From assembly GCF_018143015.1 (NCBI RefSeq), contig NC_054746.1:14995532-15059531 (forward strand): a stretch of DNA of 64,000 nt, given 5' to 3'. The notes under the pieces were generated by a model, which saw only the letters and a list, made by a program, of their open reading frames with translations, had not been told where the DNA came from and made no database searches. The DNA is from Lytechinus variegatus (lineage: Eukaryota; Echinodermata; Echinoidea; Temnopleuroida; Toxopneustidae). Below, one piece after another: positions 22,351-33,053 of the stretch. Each line of letters starts with the position of its first letter. Position 1 is the first letter of the stretch. A program made the position numbers and the translations under genes.

Positions 22351-24479
22351 CTATAATGGATGCAGAAAAATGATACAATAATATAATATAGTTAATGAAA
22401 TAATGAATGATAATATGCCGAGTGATATATCAAACATAATATCTAATAGAGCATTATTTATTTATTGACTAATCATAATAGCAAAGAAGCCATTTGGAAA
22501 TGGGTCTGGTAACACAAAGCTTCATGAGCAAACACAAGACTTTTACAAGTGTAGCTAGTCTATCTACATGGAGATTGCGGCTTATTTTTGCTGTTTTGCT
22601 CAACATAGGAAACATGTTTGATGCTGAAGATTATGCAGTGGTCGAGAAGCAGCCATCACCTATTCATTCCAGCCTTTCATTGGCCAGGATACGATGCAGG
22701 TTTTCGTTAGGTAAAACTGCCACATTAATGGATTAAATAATTACTAATGCAAGATGGGAGTGTATGCCTGAAAGCAACCACTGCCAAAGCAGCCACATCA
22801 GACATATTGCTGATATTTCGCATAACAGCATCAGACCCATAAATGCAAGGCAAAGAGCAACAGCCTCCATCTTAATTATAGGCTACATGCATTACAAGTG
22901 CAAAAATCGGCCATGCAATCAAGCACTTAATTTTTCGTTACAGGGTTGTGGTTTATTTTCCACGTACAAAAAACCTGTATGATGCCAGGAAAGGAATTCT
23001 TAATTCGGCTGATATGTGTCGAATCCATACATTATGCAGGAAAACTATTGACTTTATTTCAGTGAGTGGAGAAATGAAAAAGATTATTCACCACACCACA
23101 AAAATTATGCATATCTTCAGTATGCTGAATAATGTTCCAGTATATCTGCATGACTTGTCTTTCTTATGTTTATTTTCTTTGGAATGTTAGACATTAACAA
23201 AACAAGTGGCATGAACGCCTCTGAATTCTCGCTGCCTGCATTACACAATATTTAAAAACACTTAACCTTGATTTTGCAGGTAAAACAAAATCTCAAAGAT
23301 TTAATGAAAGGAAAACTCAAATTTAAACGGAGAGAGCAAATATTGCCTACCTATCTCAACGTATTCTGTACACTCAAATCTCTGATTAAAATCTAATTAG
23401 CAAATTAGCATAAATTACATATTTTAGTTAAAAATGCAGCCCACTAGCATCACCTATTCATGTCAGTCGAAAAAAGGCTGACATAAATAGATAATAAACA
23501 AGGCCTGCATACAGGTAACTGGGGTTGTGGTGTGTTGTAAAGTCTTGTGTTGTGCATGTTCATTATTATGTTGATGTGATCATATCATCATCACATGACC
23601 AGTCACATGTTCTATTAATGTGCCACTGTACACTGACCTTGCTTGCTCACTGCCTCCAGTCTATGCAAATGCAAGGCCCTCCTTATATACCCCAGCAAAA
23701 ATAATACTTTTTGGATGGTAAGTGAAGAAAGCACAAGTTTAACTTCCTAGATCTCATGCATAAACATGATGTTTGACAATTCACATCAGCACTATCATCC
23801 AATAAGCAGAGAGGAGGAAAACAATCTTTTATCATGCATATCTGAATACACATTAGGAGTTCATTAAAGAAATCTCTCCCTAAAGTAGACTTGAATTCAA
23901 AAAGACCAGTTCACAATAGATATTTAAATATCAAGCCTAAATTGCTATTAAATGTATGTAGTTCTGTATATTTCACTGGTTAGGATTCTTCCATTCATAA
24001 TGGTCTGTCTAATGAAAGACCTCAAAGCAATCCGCAATAGTGAATATGTGCATCACCTTCAGGAATTCTTCTTAAGATGTGAGACAATAAATTTAAAAAA
24101 ATGTATGATTCATGCTTGTTGCTAGGACAGACAATGACTTCTTGGACTAGATAAACCCAATTGTCTTGCATACCTTTGAGACAAACATGAATGCATGGCT
24201 CATGGTTGTTGCTAAGTAAGATTTTGTGAAAAAAGTTGTAGATTAGTCATGAACCCATCTAGCCCAATGCCTATTGTCTTGCTCTGCTATGCACCCATAA
24301 CAAAAAGTATTATACTGTCTCCACACTGGCCTTGGACACTGCTACAGTCCCGGGACTGTCCCCGAGACAGAATAGGTGTTGGCATCAGTGTAAATGCTTG
24401 AAACAGCGATAAACTATCCTGGGATAGCCTCAAAAACAAAACTTTTGCTCTCAAACCATATTCATAGCACGAGACAGTC
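22351..24479. other. intron or intergenic DNA
   Basis: AT-rich sequence with several short plus-strand frames (22494-22736, 22764-22982, 22948-23190). These lack splice sites and recognisable motifs and are not called. Near 24340-24480 the word gacagtccc and its complement recur (cagtcccgggactgtcccc, gagacagtcccgc), a small unresolved repeat. Confidence 0.4.
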
Positions 24480-25200
24480 CCGCAATTGAGATTTTGATGT
24501 TGATTCCCTAAACATTATCTAAGTTCATTGACCGTAAATGACCTTTGACCTTGGTCATGTGGCCTGAAACATGTTGCATCTTCAGTGCTAACTGATTACT
24601 CTTATATCCAAGTTTCATGAATTAGATTCATATAATCACAAAGTTATGATGACTTTTCAAAAACTTAACCTTGGTTAAGTTTGTTTTTGAAGTAGTGTAA
24701 CATGGAAACTAACAACTGGTAAGTAACAGTGTAATAGTGAAAGGCCAATGCCATTCTTAGGAGTAATGACTCAAATTACATTTTAACTTGACTTGGAAGC
24801 ACATGATAGCCAAAAACCTCCTCAGGCAAGTTCCATCTAATTTCATTGATACTATTTTAAAATAATAATTTAAAAAACATAGATTTCTATCATTTAATTG
24901 ATCTAAAATGTCCTTTGAGCCAGTGACCTAATAATATACTCATACAATATAGCAGGCGGCAAGTAGTAAGAATTCCAAAAATAGCCATTATATAAAAAAA
25001 ATTCAGGAATTGAGGATTAATTCAAAATCTTAGCCTCAGGCTTTAAACTTTGTAAAGTTGACACTAATTCAATGACCACCAATTGGCCTTTGAACTTGGA
25101 CTGTAGTACCTTAATCCTTCATTGACTTAATCGTTATACTTCAGTGTTATGAAATACAGACTTAAAACTTGAAAATGATCTTGAAAAATCCAAATGTTAG
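24480..25200 (+). repeat. diverged units of the DR1-bearing satellite
   Basis: The first unit, 24500-24680, closely follows the array unit at 37.3-38.3 kb: taagttcattgaccgtaaatg, then acctttgaccttggtcatgtg, tccaagtttcatgaa, caaagttatgatgac and aacttaacct. Later units to about 25200 are much decayed (cctttgagccagtgacct, cctttgaacttgga). A perfect tgacct-t-tgacct pair is at 24539-24551. Confidence 0.6.
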
Positions 25201-25482
25201 TTTTATTTTATCTATATTGATGCCGAAACATGCAAAGTAAAGTGAAACTTACGTCACATGATCAATGACACTTGTTCACTGTTATGTCAAAGATACATGA
25301 AATAGGTTAAGATTTCAATGTTGACGGCCATGGCTATCACCGTATAGAAAATTGTGCCTATGTCTCGCATAGGCTAGGCAGGCAAGACCCCCCCCCCCAA
25401 AAAAAAAACGGTTACATCCGAAAGAACAAGAGGTCCCTTAGGAGGTTGCAATTATTTATTGGGAAGGATTAGCCAACATAGG

Positions 25483-25618
25483 CAGCAGGGGCCTGTTGCA
25501 TAAAACTTTTTACCTGAGTTTTTGCCCTGTATTAAAGTCAATAGCAGAAATCAGACTAACCTTTTCAGTTTTTACCAGAGTTTTCTCAGGTAAAAAGTTT
25601 TATGCAACAGGCAGCAGG
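25483..25618. mobile_element. palindromic element with perfect 28 bp arms
   Basis: The arms at 25492-25519 and 25585-25612 are exact complements (starting gcctgttgcataaaac). They enclose 65 bases. The same eight bases, gcagcagg, occur at both edges (25483-25490 and 25611-25618), the size of a hAT target duplication, although the right copy overlaps the arm. A similar left end, caggggcctgttgcat, is at 38554. Confidence 0.75.
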
Positions 25619-25688
25619 AGTGTGAAAAGGAAGGGAATTATTTATCAGGGTATATTAGTGAAAAGCAAATGAAAAAATAAAATCTCAC

Positions 25689-25850
25689 CTTGATGATGTT
25701 TGCTTCATAGACCACATTGGATTCATGATTGATTTGAAAATGACCTGAGAAACATTCTCCCTAACGATCTGTGATGTCTCCGAGTCGTCACACAATGCTA
25801 CCTCAATCTTGATGGTACCAAAGAGTTCTCCATTAGATGCGAAAAGAGTA
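25689..25850 (-). CDS. candidate internal exon, 162 bp
   Basis: On the minus strand it follows the acceptor ggttacccctgcag and ends at the donor atcaag|gtgagattt. One frame is open through all 53 codons; both others are stopped early. It reads LFASNGELFGTIKIEVALCD and later VRENVSQVIFKSIMNPMW. It enters in a phase needing two upstream bases and leaves two bases (AG), which fits the 22.3 kb exon if its second AG is used. The sequence suggests alternating beta strands followed by a helix. I do not recognise the family. This is one of the better supported exons here. Confidence 0.55.
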
Positions 25851-26143
25851 CTGCAGGGGTAACCATTTCAGCTTGGTTCGACATGGACATCTCGGAAGAA
25901 CAACTGTACCTATAGTCACAGAATAGAATTACAGAACATCATTTAACCTCTGAACCCGAGCTATGCCTCGTACAAATCACTATCCATTCTTACTGTATCA
26001 TCTGTCGAGATGTGAAATGTTTGCATCATAATAACTCACTGCAATTTGTGTAATGTTATGCTAGAAATATCTCATTCTATTAGGATGACTTTCTTTCAAA
26101 TTACAGACCTATGATTAAACAGCCTTTCTTTAAGGATATGCTA

Positions 26144-26859
26144 TTAACTCTTCATGCGTTCACCTGTAAACCCCCTGTGTGTTGCATTATCTTAGCAGTG
26201 ATCCCTCTACGCAGTATAATACACTCTGTTATTTAGAGTGCCATAACTTTTTATCTGATCATTTTGAAAGAAAATGTTGTGTAGCAAACTTGTAGAGTGT
26301 TTCCTGGGCTTTCTTATCGTATATAAATTTATTGGATAAATTATGGGAAAATGTATAGCAGATTACATTTTCTAAATTCCTTCTCCTAATACTTCCAACA
26401 AAATTTAGCCCCCTTTTACTTTTGTTCTTGTGTTAGTTGCATGATTTTTATTTATCTACTTGGACTGTTCATTACATAAGCTTTGTATTGATACCAAAAT
26501 CATGATAATCTGATAAAAATAGCCCATATATAGTGGAAAATAAAAGAGAGTAAATTTTTGCCTGTTCAAGGTACTGTACTCCATTGAAAGGGTCTCATTC
26601 ACATTCGTGCCATGAGTCACAGACTCCTAACAATAAACCTGGCCATGGTATTGTTTGTGAGGAGGGTTTTATTGATTTTCTCCTCTCCTTTTTCAATGAA
26701 CTTCCTGGCTGTGATCAGGATGTATTGATTTTTGGGGGGAATAAACGCGATATAAGTACTAATTGTCAAGGAAAACTCAACGATTCTGTAATTTGTAAAC
26801 TGCGAACGAAACACGCCTACGGATGTGTAATAATGCGAACGTAACGCATGAAGAGTTAA
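26144..26859. mobile_element. TTAA-flanked DNA transposon, about 708 bp
   Basis: TTAA at 26144-26147 and at 26856-26859 flank an element with inverted ends ctcttcatgcgtt and aacgcatgaagag. The exact TTAA duplication points to the piggyBac or Kolobok class of inserters. A plus-strand frame of 86 codons at 26584-26844 and a longer minus-strand frame at 26617-26973 overlap each other. Neither has a transposase motif, so the copy is non-autonomous. Confidence 0.7.
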
Positions 26860-27187
26860 GCCATGACAATTAAATAAGCAATTTGTATCACAATTTGTGC
26901 ATGAACAGATGAAAGTCATTTTCAATAAACGGAACAGCACTTCTTTTAAAATCACAGAGATGAGTATGACCATTCATTTTAATTTTAAGATAGGCTTGTC
27001 ATCCCATTTGAAGAATACTAATATAGTGCCCAGTCATGATTGGTATTTGGCAACGAGTCAAATGATATCCATTCAGTTCAAAACAGACAATGTAATAGAA
27101 GCTTTCCCAATTGCAAATTAATATAATGTACAAGTAGAGTGGCCTATTTCTTTTGATTTTCCTTTATTAGAGTTGAATATCATAGAT
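26860..27187. other. no supported gene
   Basis: Short unique-looking AT-rich spacer between two transposon copies. A 74-codon frame is present with no coding evidence. Confidence 0.4.
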
Positions 27188-27438
27188 TACTGCCCAACTT
27201 TGGCAAAAGGAAGCAAGTGACACATCAGTCAAATTTGAGTTATTGTTGTTTCTGAAACACCCTTTGTATGTTGCACGTTCAGGCAAAATTTAGGAAAGAA
27301 ATTATCGTTCTATGGAAAAATATTGAAGAAAATATGCTGCTAAATTGCATTGATGCATATGTAAATGATGAACACACATTGCTCACTGATAATTAATGTT
27401 ACTTGCTTCCTTTTGTCAAAGTACAGGATATCAGTAGT
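27188..27438. mobile_element. MITE, about 250 bp
   Basis: The inverted arms carry actttggcaaaaggaagcaag on the left (about 27196-27216) and its complement cttgcttccttttgtcaaag on the right (about 27405-27424). The outermost bases are also complementary (tactg/cagta), with TA at both edges. The centre is AT-rich and non-coding. Confidence 0.6.
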
Positions 27439-27883
27439 ACTAGGCAAGCTTACACTACAATGTGACACCTTCTTTTATCAAAAATAACAATTGAGTACCT
27501 ATCCAATAAAAAAAAAGAAAACAGTAATTGGGGGAAAGTTGCTTGAGAGCCAATTACAAAATGGCTTATATCCATTCAGGCTTTAAAAATTGTTTTCTCT
27601 TGCAGTTAATGCTGTAATCATAACTGCAAGCCTTTAGGTCATGACAGGAATCACATGCAATTGTTATTCTAATACGGGGTTCCTAGCTTTTCAAGAAAAC
27701 AAAATTCCCTGATTTTACCTGATGAATTTTAAAATTTTCCCTGATAATTATTCAAACCCATTCCCAGTTTCACATGTATTCTAAGTTGTTGCAGTGAATT
27801 ACATGTAAAAAAAAAAAAAAGTCATTGAATTTGAATGGATGTTGTTTTGATATGCAATAAAATACAAGGCAAAAGCGATTTTG

Positions 27884-28524
27884 TGTCTCGCCCACTTATG
27901 AAAATAACCAGAAATATTTGTGAGGGCACAAAACATAATTGTATCGAAACTTTATTGTGAAATGACTGGGATGGAATAACACGTCATAAAAGCCTTGCAC
28001 ATAAACTTTAATGTTGACCTGAAAATGACCTTTGACCTTACCATGTGACCTCCGACTGCAGCATAACATGCAGGTCGCCTAAGTACATCTACCATCCAAA
28101 TTTTGTTGAAAAGTGACTTCCAGTTGCGGAGTCAGGTGACATTATAAGAGTCTTGCATGTAAACTTTAACGTTGACCTGAAAATGACCTTTGACCTTACC
28201 ATGTGACCTCTGACTGCAGGATAACATGCAGGTCCCCCAAGTCCATCTACCATCCAAGTTTGGTTGAAAAGTGACTTACGGTTGCGGAGTTAGGTGTCAT
28301 AAGAGAGTCTTGCATGTAAACTTTAACGTTGACCTGAAAATGACCTTTGACCTTACCATGTAAACTCCGACTGCAGAATAACATGCAGGTCTCCCAAGTC
28401 CATCTACCAACCAAGTTTGGTTGAAAAGCGACTTACGGTTGTGGAGTTATGTGTCATTCAGTTTGTGATGGACGGACAACATTTGGATCCGTAAGTCTCG
28501 CCTTCACCTCTGGTGGGTGAGACA
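27884..28524 (+). mobile_element. element with tgtctcgcccac ends and a 3-unit tandem array
   Basis: The left end tgtctcgcccac (27884-27895) and the right end gtgggtgagaca (28513-28524) are inverted copies with one mismatch. Inside are three tandem units of about 157 bases (gttgacctgaaaatgacctt start). Each holds a perfect tgacct-t-tgacct direct repeat (28026-28038, 28184-28196, 28341-28353) and a further tgacct five bases upstream. The complement is AGGTCA-A-AGGTCA, a DR1 nuclear-receptor site. The ends resemble those of the 37.1-38.4 kb element. Confidence 0.7.
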
Positions 28525-28851
28525 ATAACAGAGTCTGATTGACTACCTACTTTCAACTTCTGGTCGGATCAATATTATCCCCCATTTGAGGCATTTTCAT
28601 CTTGAAACATTATTGCATCCACTGATAGTATGTAGGGTCCAACAGCTCTCACTTTTGCAAACCTTTACAAAGTTACATAATCTCGTTTAATAAAGCACCT
28701 TTATGGTCTGTAATAGGTAACAACTGAAAAGGCATAGAATAGGAGGTTGTCAAGGGCATGAAGTCATGCAAAAGCCTGAAGACTGACCACTCTGGTTTAT
28801 TAAAAACCCTTCAGTGTTTAATAGTTGGACTTACTTTTCCATTTATGGATC

Positions 28852-29279
28852 TATCCCAGAGCTTCTCCAGTCAATGATGTCCGGTTTGGTGAACTGGATG
28901 ATGTGACTGCAACTACTATCCCAGAGCTTCTCCAGTCAATGATGTCCGGTTTGGTGAACTGGATGATGTGACTGCAACTACTATCCCAGAGCTTCTCCAG
29001 TCAATGATGTTTGGTTTGGTGAACTGGATGATATGACTGCAAAAACTGTCCTACAGGTTCTCCCAGTCACTGATGTCTGGTTTAGTGAACTGGATGATGT
29101 GACTGCGACTGCTATCCCAGAGCTTCTCCCATTCACTGATGTCTGGTTTGGTGAACTGGATGATGTGACTGCAACCACTCTCCCAGAGCTTCTCCCACTC
29201 ATGGATGTCTGCATTGGTGAACTGAATGATCTGACTGCAACTGCTATCCCAGAGCTTCTCCCAGTCAATGATGTCTGGT
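28852..29279. repeat. 65/66 bp minisatellite, about 6.5 units, left part
   Basis: Tandem units read cccagagcttctccagtcaa..gatgtc..ggtttggtgaac then tggatgatgtgactgcaac. The first units are 65 bases and later ones 66, so 22 codons. In the 66-base units both strands stay open: plus reads PELLP.TDVWFGELDDVTAT, minus reads GRSSGIAVAVTSSSSPNQTS. A donor-like gtaagt lies just beyond the left end on the minus strand (28829-28834). The array continues at 30050 after an inserted transposon. It may be an internal exon repeat of the minus-strand gene or non-coding. Confidence 0.75.
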
Positions 29280-30049
29280 TTAACCCTATCTAGGCCGGGG
29301 GGGGCCTCGGAGGCCCCCCCCTCAACGAATCGCGCGATATTTTCGCCGTGCGGAATTTTTTGACCGCGCCGCTCGCTGACTTTTTACTTTCAAGTCTTGC
29401 GCAACTTTTGAGACCAATTTTGCGTCACCCGGGTACGTGGTTCCAAAATTACGCAACATTATGTAAGTGCATGTCAGACCGAAAATTGCTCAAAAACGTG
29501 ATTTCGTGTACAAAGTCAATGCAAATTGTGTTTTCAACCAAAATTCATAAATGTATGATTATTTTTAGTTTTTCTAGTCTAAATATATTCATTTTATGCT
29601 TTTTATGATCACAGAAGAGTCCCCAACAAATTTCATTGAAAAAACAATGAAAAACAAAAGGTCAAAAAAACAAAGAAATACATAAGAAATTGCAAAAACA
29701 ATATAATACATAAGAAAATGATTTGATATCACAATTTTTTTCATGTACACTTGCTAAGGACACCACAAAGAGTGTCTATACCAAAAATTAGTACATTTAG
29801 AGCTTTATTTAGGGAGTTAGAGGGAAAAGTATGATTTCGCATACTAATTACGCATAAATTAGCATAATCACTTAATACCGATTCGCATGAAATAAATTAC
29901 TATACAATCTTGTAGATTATGCCCCAGGCAACCCGCGTGCCAATTTTCGGCGCGATCGCGCGGTCGACGGCCGAGATCTTAGGGGGGGGCCTGGGAGGCC
30001 CCCCCCGGCCATAGGAACTCCCAAAATACCCCGGCCTAGATAGGGTTAA
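29280..30049. mobile_element. piggyBac-like non-autonomous element, 762 bp
   Basis: TTAA at 29280-29283 and 30046-30049 flank inverted ends ccctatctaggccgg and ccggcctagataggg (exact complements, 15 bases). TTAA duplication with a CCCT start is the piggyBac signature. A second, inner inverted pair is present as G/C-rich blocks (gggggggcctcggaggcccc, gggggcctgggaggcccccc). A frame of 86 codons at 29348-29608 has no DDE motif. The element sits inside a unit of the 66 bp minisatellite, whose sequence resumes exactly at 30050. It inserted after the array formed. Confidence 0.85.
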
Positions 30050-30085
30050 TGAATTGAATGATCTGACTGCAACCACTATGCCAGA
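30050..30085. repeat. 66 bp minisatellite, right part
   Basis: tgaattgaatgatctgactg..caaccactatgcca continues the unit broken at 29279. Together the two sides restore a normal unit once the TTAA element is ignored. Confidence 0.7.
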
Positions 30086-30189
30086 TTCCGATTATCTCCC
30101 TATTCTACTGCTGCTTCCCAAATTTCTCAACCTCAATGGATGATTTAAAGTGGATGAAAAGCTCCACCACCAATATGGCACCTTACCTA

Positions 30190-30460
30190 CATGTACAAGA
30201 AACAAAAATAAAAGTTTAAGGATAAAAGGTTATCATCAAGATTTATAGTCATTCCAAAATTTTTTAATCAACTTCTTCATCCATTATCCATGTCATCACA
30301 ATAATGGCAATCACGTCAATTTAAATGATCACCACTATCATTAATATCATTATTCTTCATAATTCCTCAAGTACAAGAAACAAAAATCACACTTTATGGA
30401 TATAAGGTTGTTATCAAAGAGGATATTTATTCCAAAACTTTTTAATCATCATCCTCATCA
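30190..30460 (+). repeat. direct duplication of about 100 bp
   Basis: gtacaagaaacaaaaat followed by a ttaaggata, aaggtt, atcaa and attccaaaa series occurs at about 30194-30280 and again at about 30370-30450. An (ATC)n stretch follows at about 30507-30536. Confidence 0.5.
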
Positions 30461-30571
30461 TGAAATCACCACCACCACCAGAATAATTTCTTTCATTTTC
30501 ATTAACCATCATCATCATCATCATCATCATCATCACCAGCCCACCATTTCTAATCCCATCATCTAACTTAC

Positions 30572-30773
30572 CAAAGTCAAAGACAACCCATTGAGATGAA
30601 CAGTTGCTGCATATATGGGTATGGAATTCAGACTTGTTCCCGTAAGACGTACAACTGGCTTCAGATAGCAGACAACCAGGTCATACTTCAGGCCAGTCTT
30701 CATTGTCAGGTTGTGGCAAACAGAAATCAAAACGATGCTTGTCATAAAGATGACCAGCCCTTCTAAGACATTT
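30572..30773 (-). CDS. internal exon of an unrecognised host gene, 202 bp
   Basis: On the minus strand this segment follows the acceptor aaatttgtttcacag and ends at a near-perfect donor, gactttg|gtaagtt. One frame is open for all 67 codons (NVLEGLVIFMTSIVLISVC, then KYDLVVCYLKPVVRLTG, then IPIYAATVHLNGLSLTL). It enters needing two upstream bases and leaves in phase 0. The preceding candidate exon at 31273 supplies GG, giving a glycine at the junction. The sequence looks like a beta-strand-rich domain or a hydrophobic segment. I do not recognise the family. The two splice sites plus the full open frame make it the best host exon in the window. Confidence 0.65.
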
Positions 30774-31272
30774 CTGTGAAACAAATTTTTGAAAATAGCA
30801 TGTTAATAGTTGGCTAACAAAGTGTTAACCATCCAATCCATAGATGAAGTTACGATCTCAGTAAGCATCAGAAATAGGAGGACTCTCAAGTGTCAGTTAC
30901 CCATAAAATGTGGTCTATCATCCAAAATGGGATTATTTCATAGATGTGAACTGTTATGCAATGTTCTGAATATTGCCCCTACTGCCTCACATAATAAATA
31001 ATAATAAAAAACAATAAGGAGAAGGCAAAGTCAAGATTGGATAGCTTAATTGGTTCAGCCCCCCCCCCCCCCACCATCATCAAATACAGTGTCAGCAAAT
31101 TAGAATGTGCTGCATACCTATAAAAGTTCAAGACAGCCTAGATGTTCATCATCGCTGAAGCTTGCGTCATCATCATTATTTCTCATGAAATTGAAAGTAT
31201 ACTGACTTCATGAGTATTCCTCGTCACATACATTAAGAAATAAATAAAGATATTATTGTAATATATTCTCAC

Positions 31273-31366
31273 CCTGACTGTACTTCAAATTCACACTGGA
31301 ATGTCGTCTCTTCACCATGCATACTTTCTTTGACCAGATCAGCAAAGCGCTTCATGGCAAGGCTTG
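31273..31366 (-). CDS. candidate exon upstream of the 30.6 kb exon
   Basis: On the minus strand the open frame reads AMKRFADLVKESMHGEETT then FQCEFEVQSG and ends at a good donor, cagtcagg|gtgagaat (31267-31272). The exit phase (two bases, GG) matches the entry of the 30572-30773 exon. The upstream boundary is unclear: a foldback element begins within a few bases of 31366, so the acceptor may have been displaced or the exon may start at an internal ATG. No family is recognised. Confidence 0.45.
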
Positions 31367-31640
31367 TCCGATATTTTATCAGACAAATCCTCTTTTATCC
31401 CATAGTTACCACAGTAATATTGCTTCTCAGCCAATCAAGATCAAGGAAAGTTGCCAGATCTGACAAGTTTATCAGATGTTAATTGTTAATGAAACTGTCC
31501 ACTGGAGAGTGTGTCATCAACAGTTGTTTTCTTACAAGTTGTCAGATCCAACAACTTTCCTTGATTTTGATTGGCTGAGAAGTACAGTTCCTATGGAAAC
31601 TGTCGGATAAAACAGGACTTGTCAGATAAAATGAAACTCT
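31366..31640. mobile_element. foldback element with about 95 bp arms
   Basis: The left arm (about 31370-31475) and right arm (about 31535-31635) are diverged complements: ttttatcagacaaatcct pairs with aggacttgtcagataaaa, and cttctcagccaatcaagatc and aaggaaagttg pair with caactttcc and ttgattttgattggctgaga. The loop is about 60 bases. It touches the 5' side of the candidate exon at 31273. Confidence 0.7.
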
Positions 31641-32866
31641 TCTCAGGTCCTTTAAATAATCAGTAGTGATCCCAGGAATCCAATCTGTAATCTGCACAAG
31701 AAACAAATATTGAAATGGCTAAAAAACAAATGTAAAAGTTCACAACATCTCTTTATTAGAGATCAGACAACCAGATTCACCAAAATATAAAATCAACTGT
31801 TTAAAACTTTTTTTTATATATTTCAACTTTTGTAAAACCTGTATACTTCAACTTCTGTAAAAAATGTGTACACAGAAAACCAATCGTTCAAGTAGTCAAA
31901 TAACACCAGGAAACTTTTCAGCACCACAAATCTTTGAAACTTCTTTGATGCAGATTGCGGATTTATGAAGGTCATATCCTTAAGCTCTCATTCTAATGAT
32001 TACTGCCCAGATTTTTCAAAATAAAGTTTAAAATTTGAATATGAAAATAATAAAATGAAAAAAAGAGAACAAAATCAGGATAGTCATTATTCAAGACTTT
32101 TACCTAATTAGTCTATTAATAAAAACATAATTAAAATCGAAGCAATTATGATAAATGTCCATGAAGTTTAAGATGAAGTTTAAAATTCAAATATGAATAT
32201 CATTAGATTTCAACAAATTTGGGAACAAAGTCAGGATAATCATCATCCAGGGCTTTTACTTTATTAGCCTATTCATGAAAACATAATTGACATCAAAGCA
32301 ATTATGAGGGGAATTTTAGTGATATAACTTGAGGGATAGAGATCGACTGAGTCTCTTTCTCATGTCCTCACTGCCAGCGGAACATGCTTGAACCTGCACA
32401 TACAATACCAAATCTTCCACATGCACGGTACCTCTGGAAGATTGCTTCATTGCACCATGTTATGGCCGAAACAACACAGGAATAACAGACTTTATTAATC
32501 TCTAAATTCTATGTTCCGCATTCTGAAGTCTGGTTTAACATAGGTTTCGGCGCTAAACTTATAGGAAGCCAAAAATCTGAAAAACAAATAACTTTATTGG
32601 GCATTTCTTCTGTTTACTGTGTAATTTCCCCTTTATATGTTTGTGAATCTATTTAGATTCTCATTCGCAGGCAGTAATGAATGAATTGAAAGTCAAATTT
32701 GGCAATAAATTTCACTTAAAAGTTTGAAGATTGTGTAATACCTGGCTATCCAGAAAATTTAAAGACTAGAGTCTTAACTAAACTTGACTTTAGAATATTG
32801 ACCAATTTCCCTAATCATTGCAGCAATTGTGTCTGTATTTCATAAGAACCTACCACATCATTGGTT
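31641..32866. other. AT-rich DNA, no gene seen
   Basis: Two loosely similar stretches (about 32020-32130 and 32190-32300, each with tttaaaattcaaatatgaat and caaagcaattatga-type words) suggest an old local duplication. No exon is supported. Confidence 0.4.
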
Positions 32867-33053
32867 TTACTCTGCAAGCTCTTCCAGAGAGATGTAGACC
32901 CCTATAACCCTACATCCCTTGGCCTTTGCAATCTTCATCATGCGATACTCATGTCTTTCCTTTCACTCCTCCAGTTCTTCCTGACTATGGACCTCTGCAC
33001 AGTCATTGCACTCCTGCACCAACCCAGAGTTGTAACAGGCTTTCCTAAGATTT
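32867..33053 (-). pseudogene. CCCH zinc-finger exon with an internal stop (HELZ/ZC3H7-like)
   Basis: On the minus strand an acceptor, gtctctcaatcag, precedes 33053. The frame reads NLRKACYNSGLVQECNDCA then EVHSQEELEE, a stop at 32963-32965, then KERHEYRMMKIAKAKG and a final TAA at 32867-32869. C-x8-C-x2-C-x3-H followed by HSxEELxxW is the CCCH finger plus tail seen in helicase-with-zinc-finger (HELZ/HELZ2) and ZC3H7-type RNA-binding proteins. The tryptophan position is TGA instead of TGG. Apart from that one codon the frame is intact, so it is a young pseudogene, an allele with a stop, or an exon fragment. No neighbouring exon was found. Confidence 0.5.

Noticed and set aside
26584-26973. Overlapping 86- and 118-codon frames
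   Set aside because: Both sit wholly or mostly in a TTAA-flanked non-autonomous transposon and show no transposase motif.
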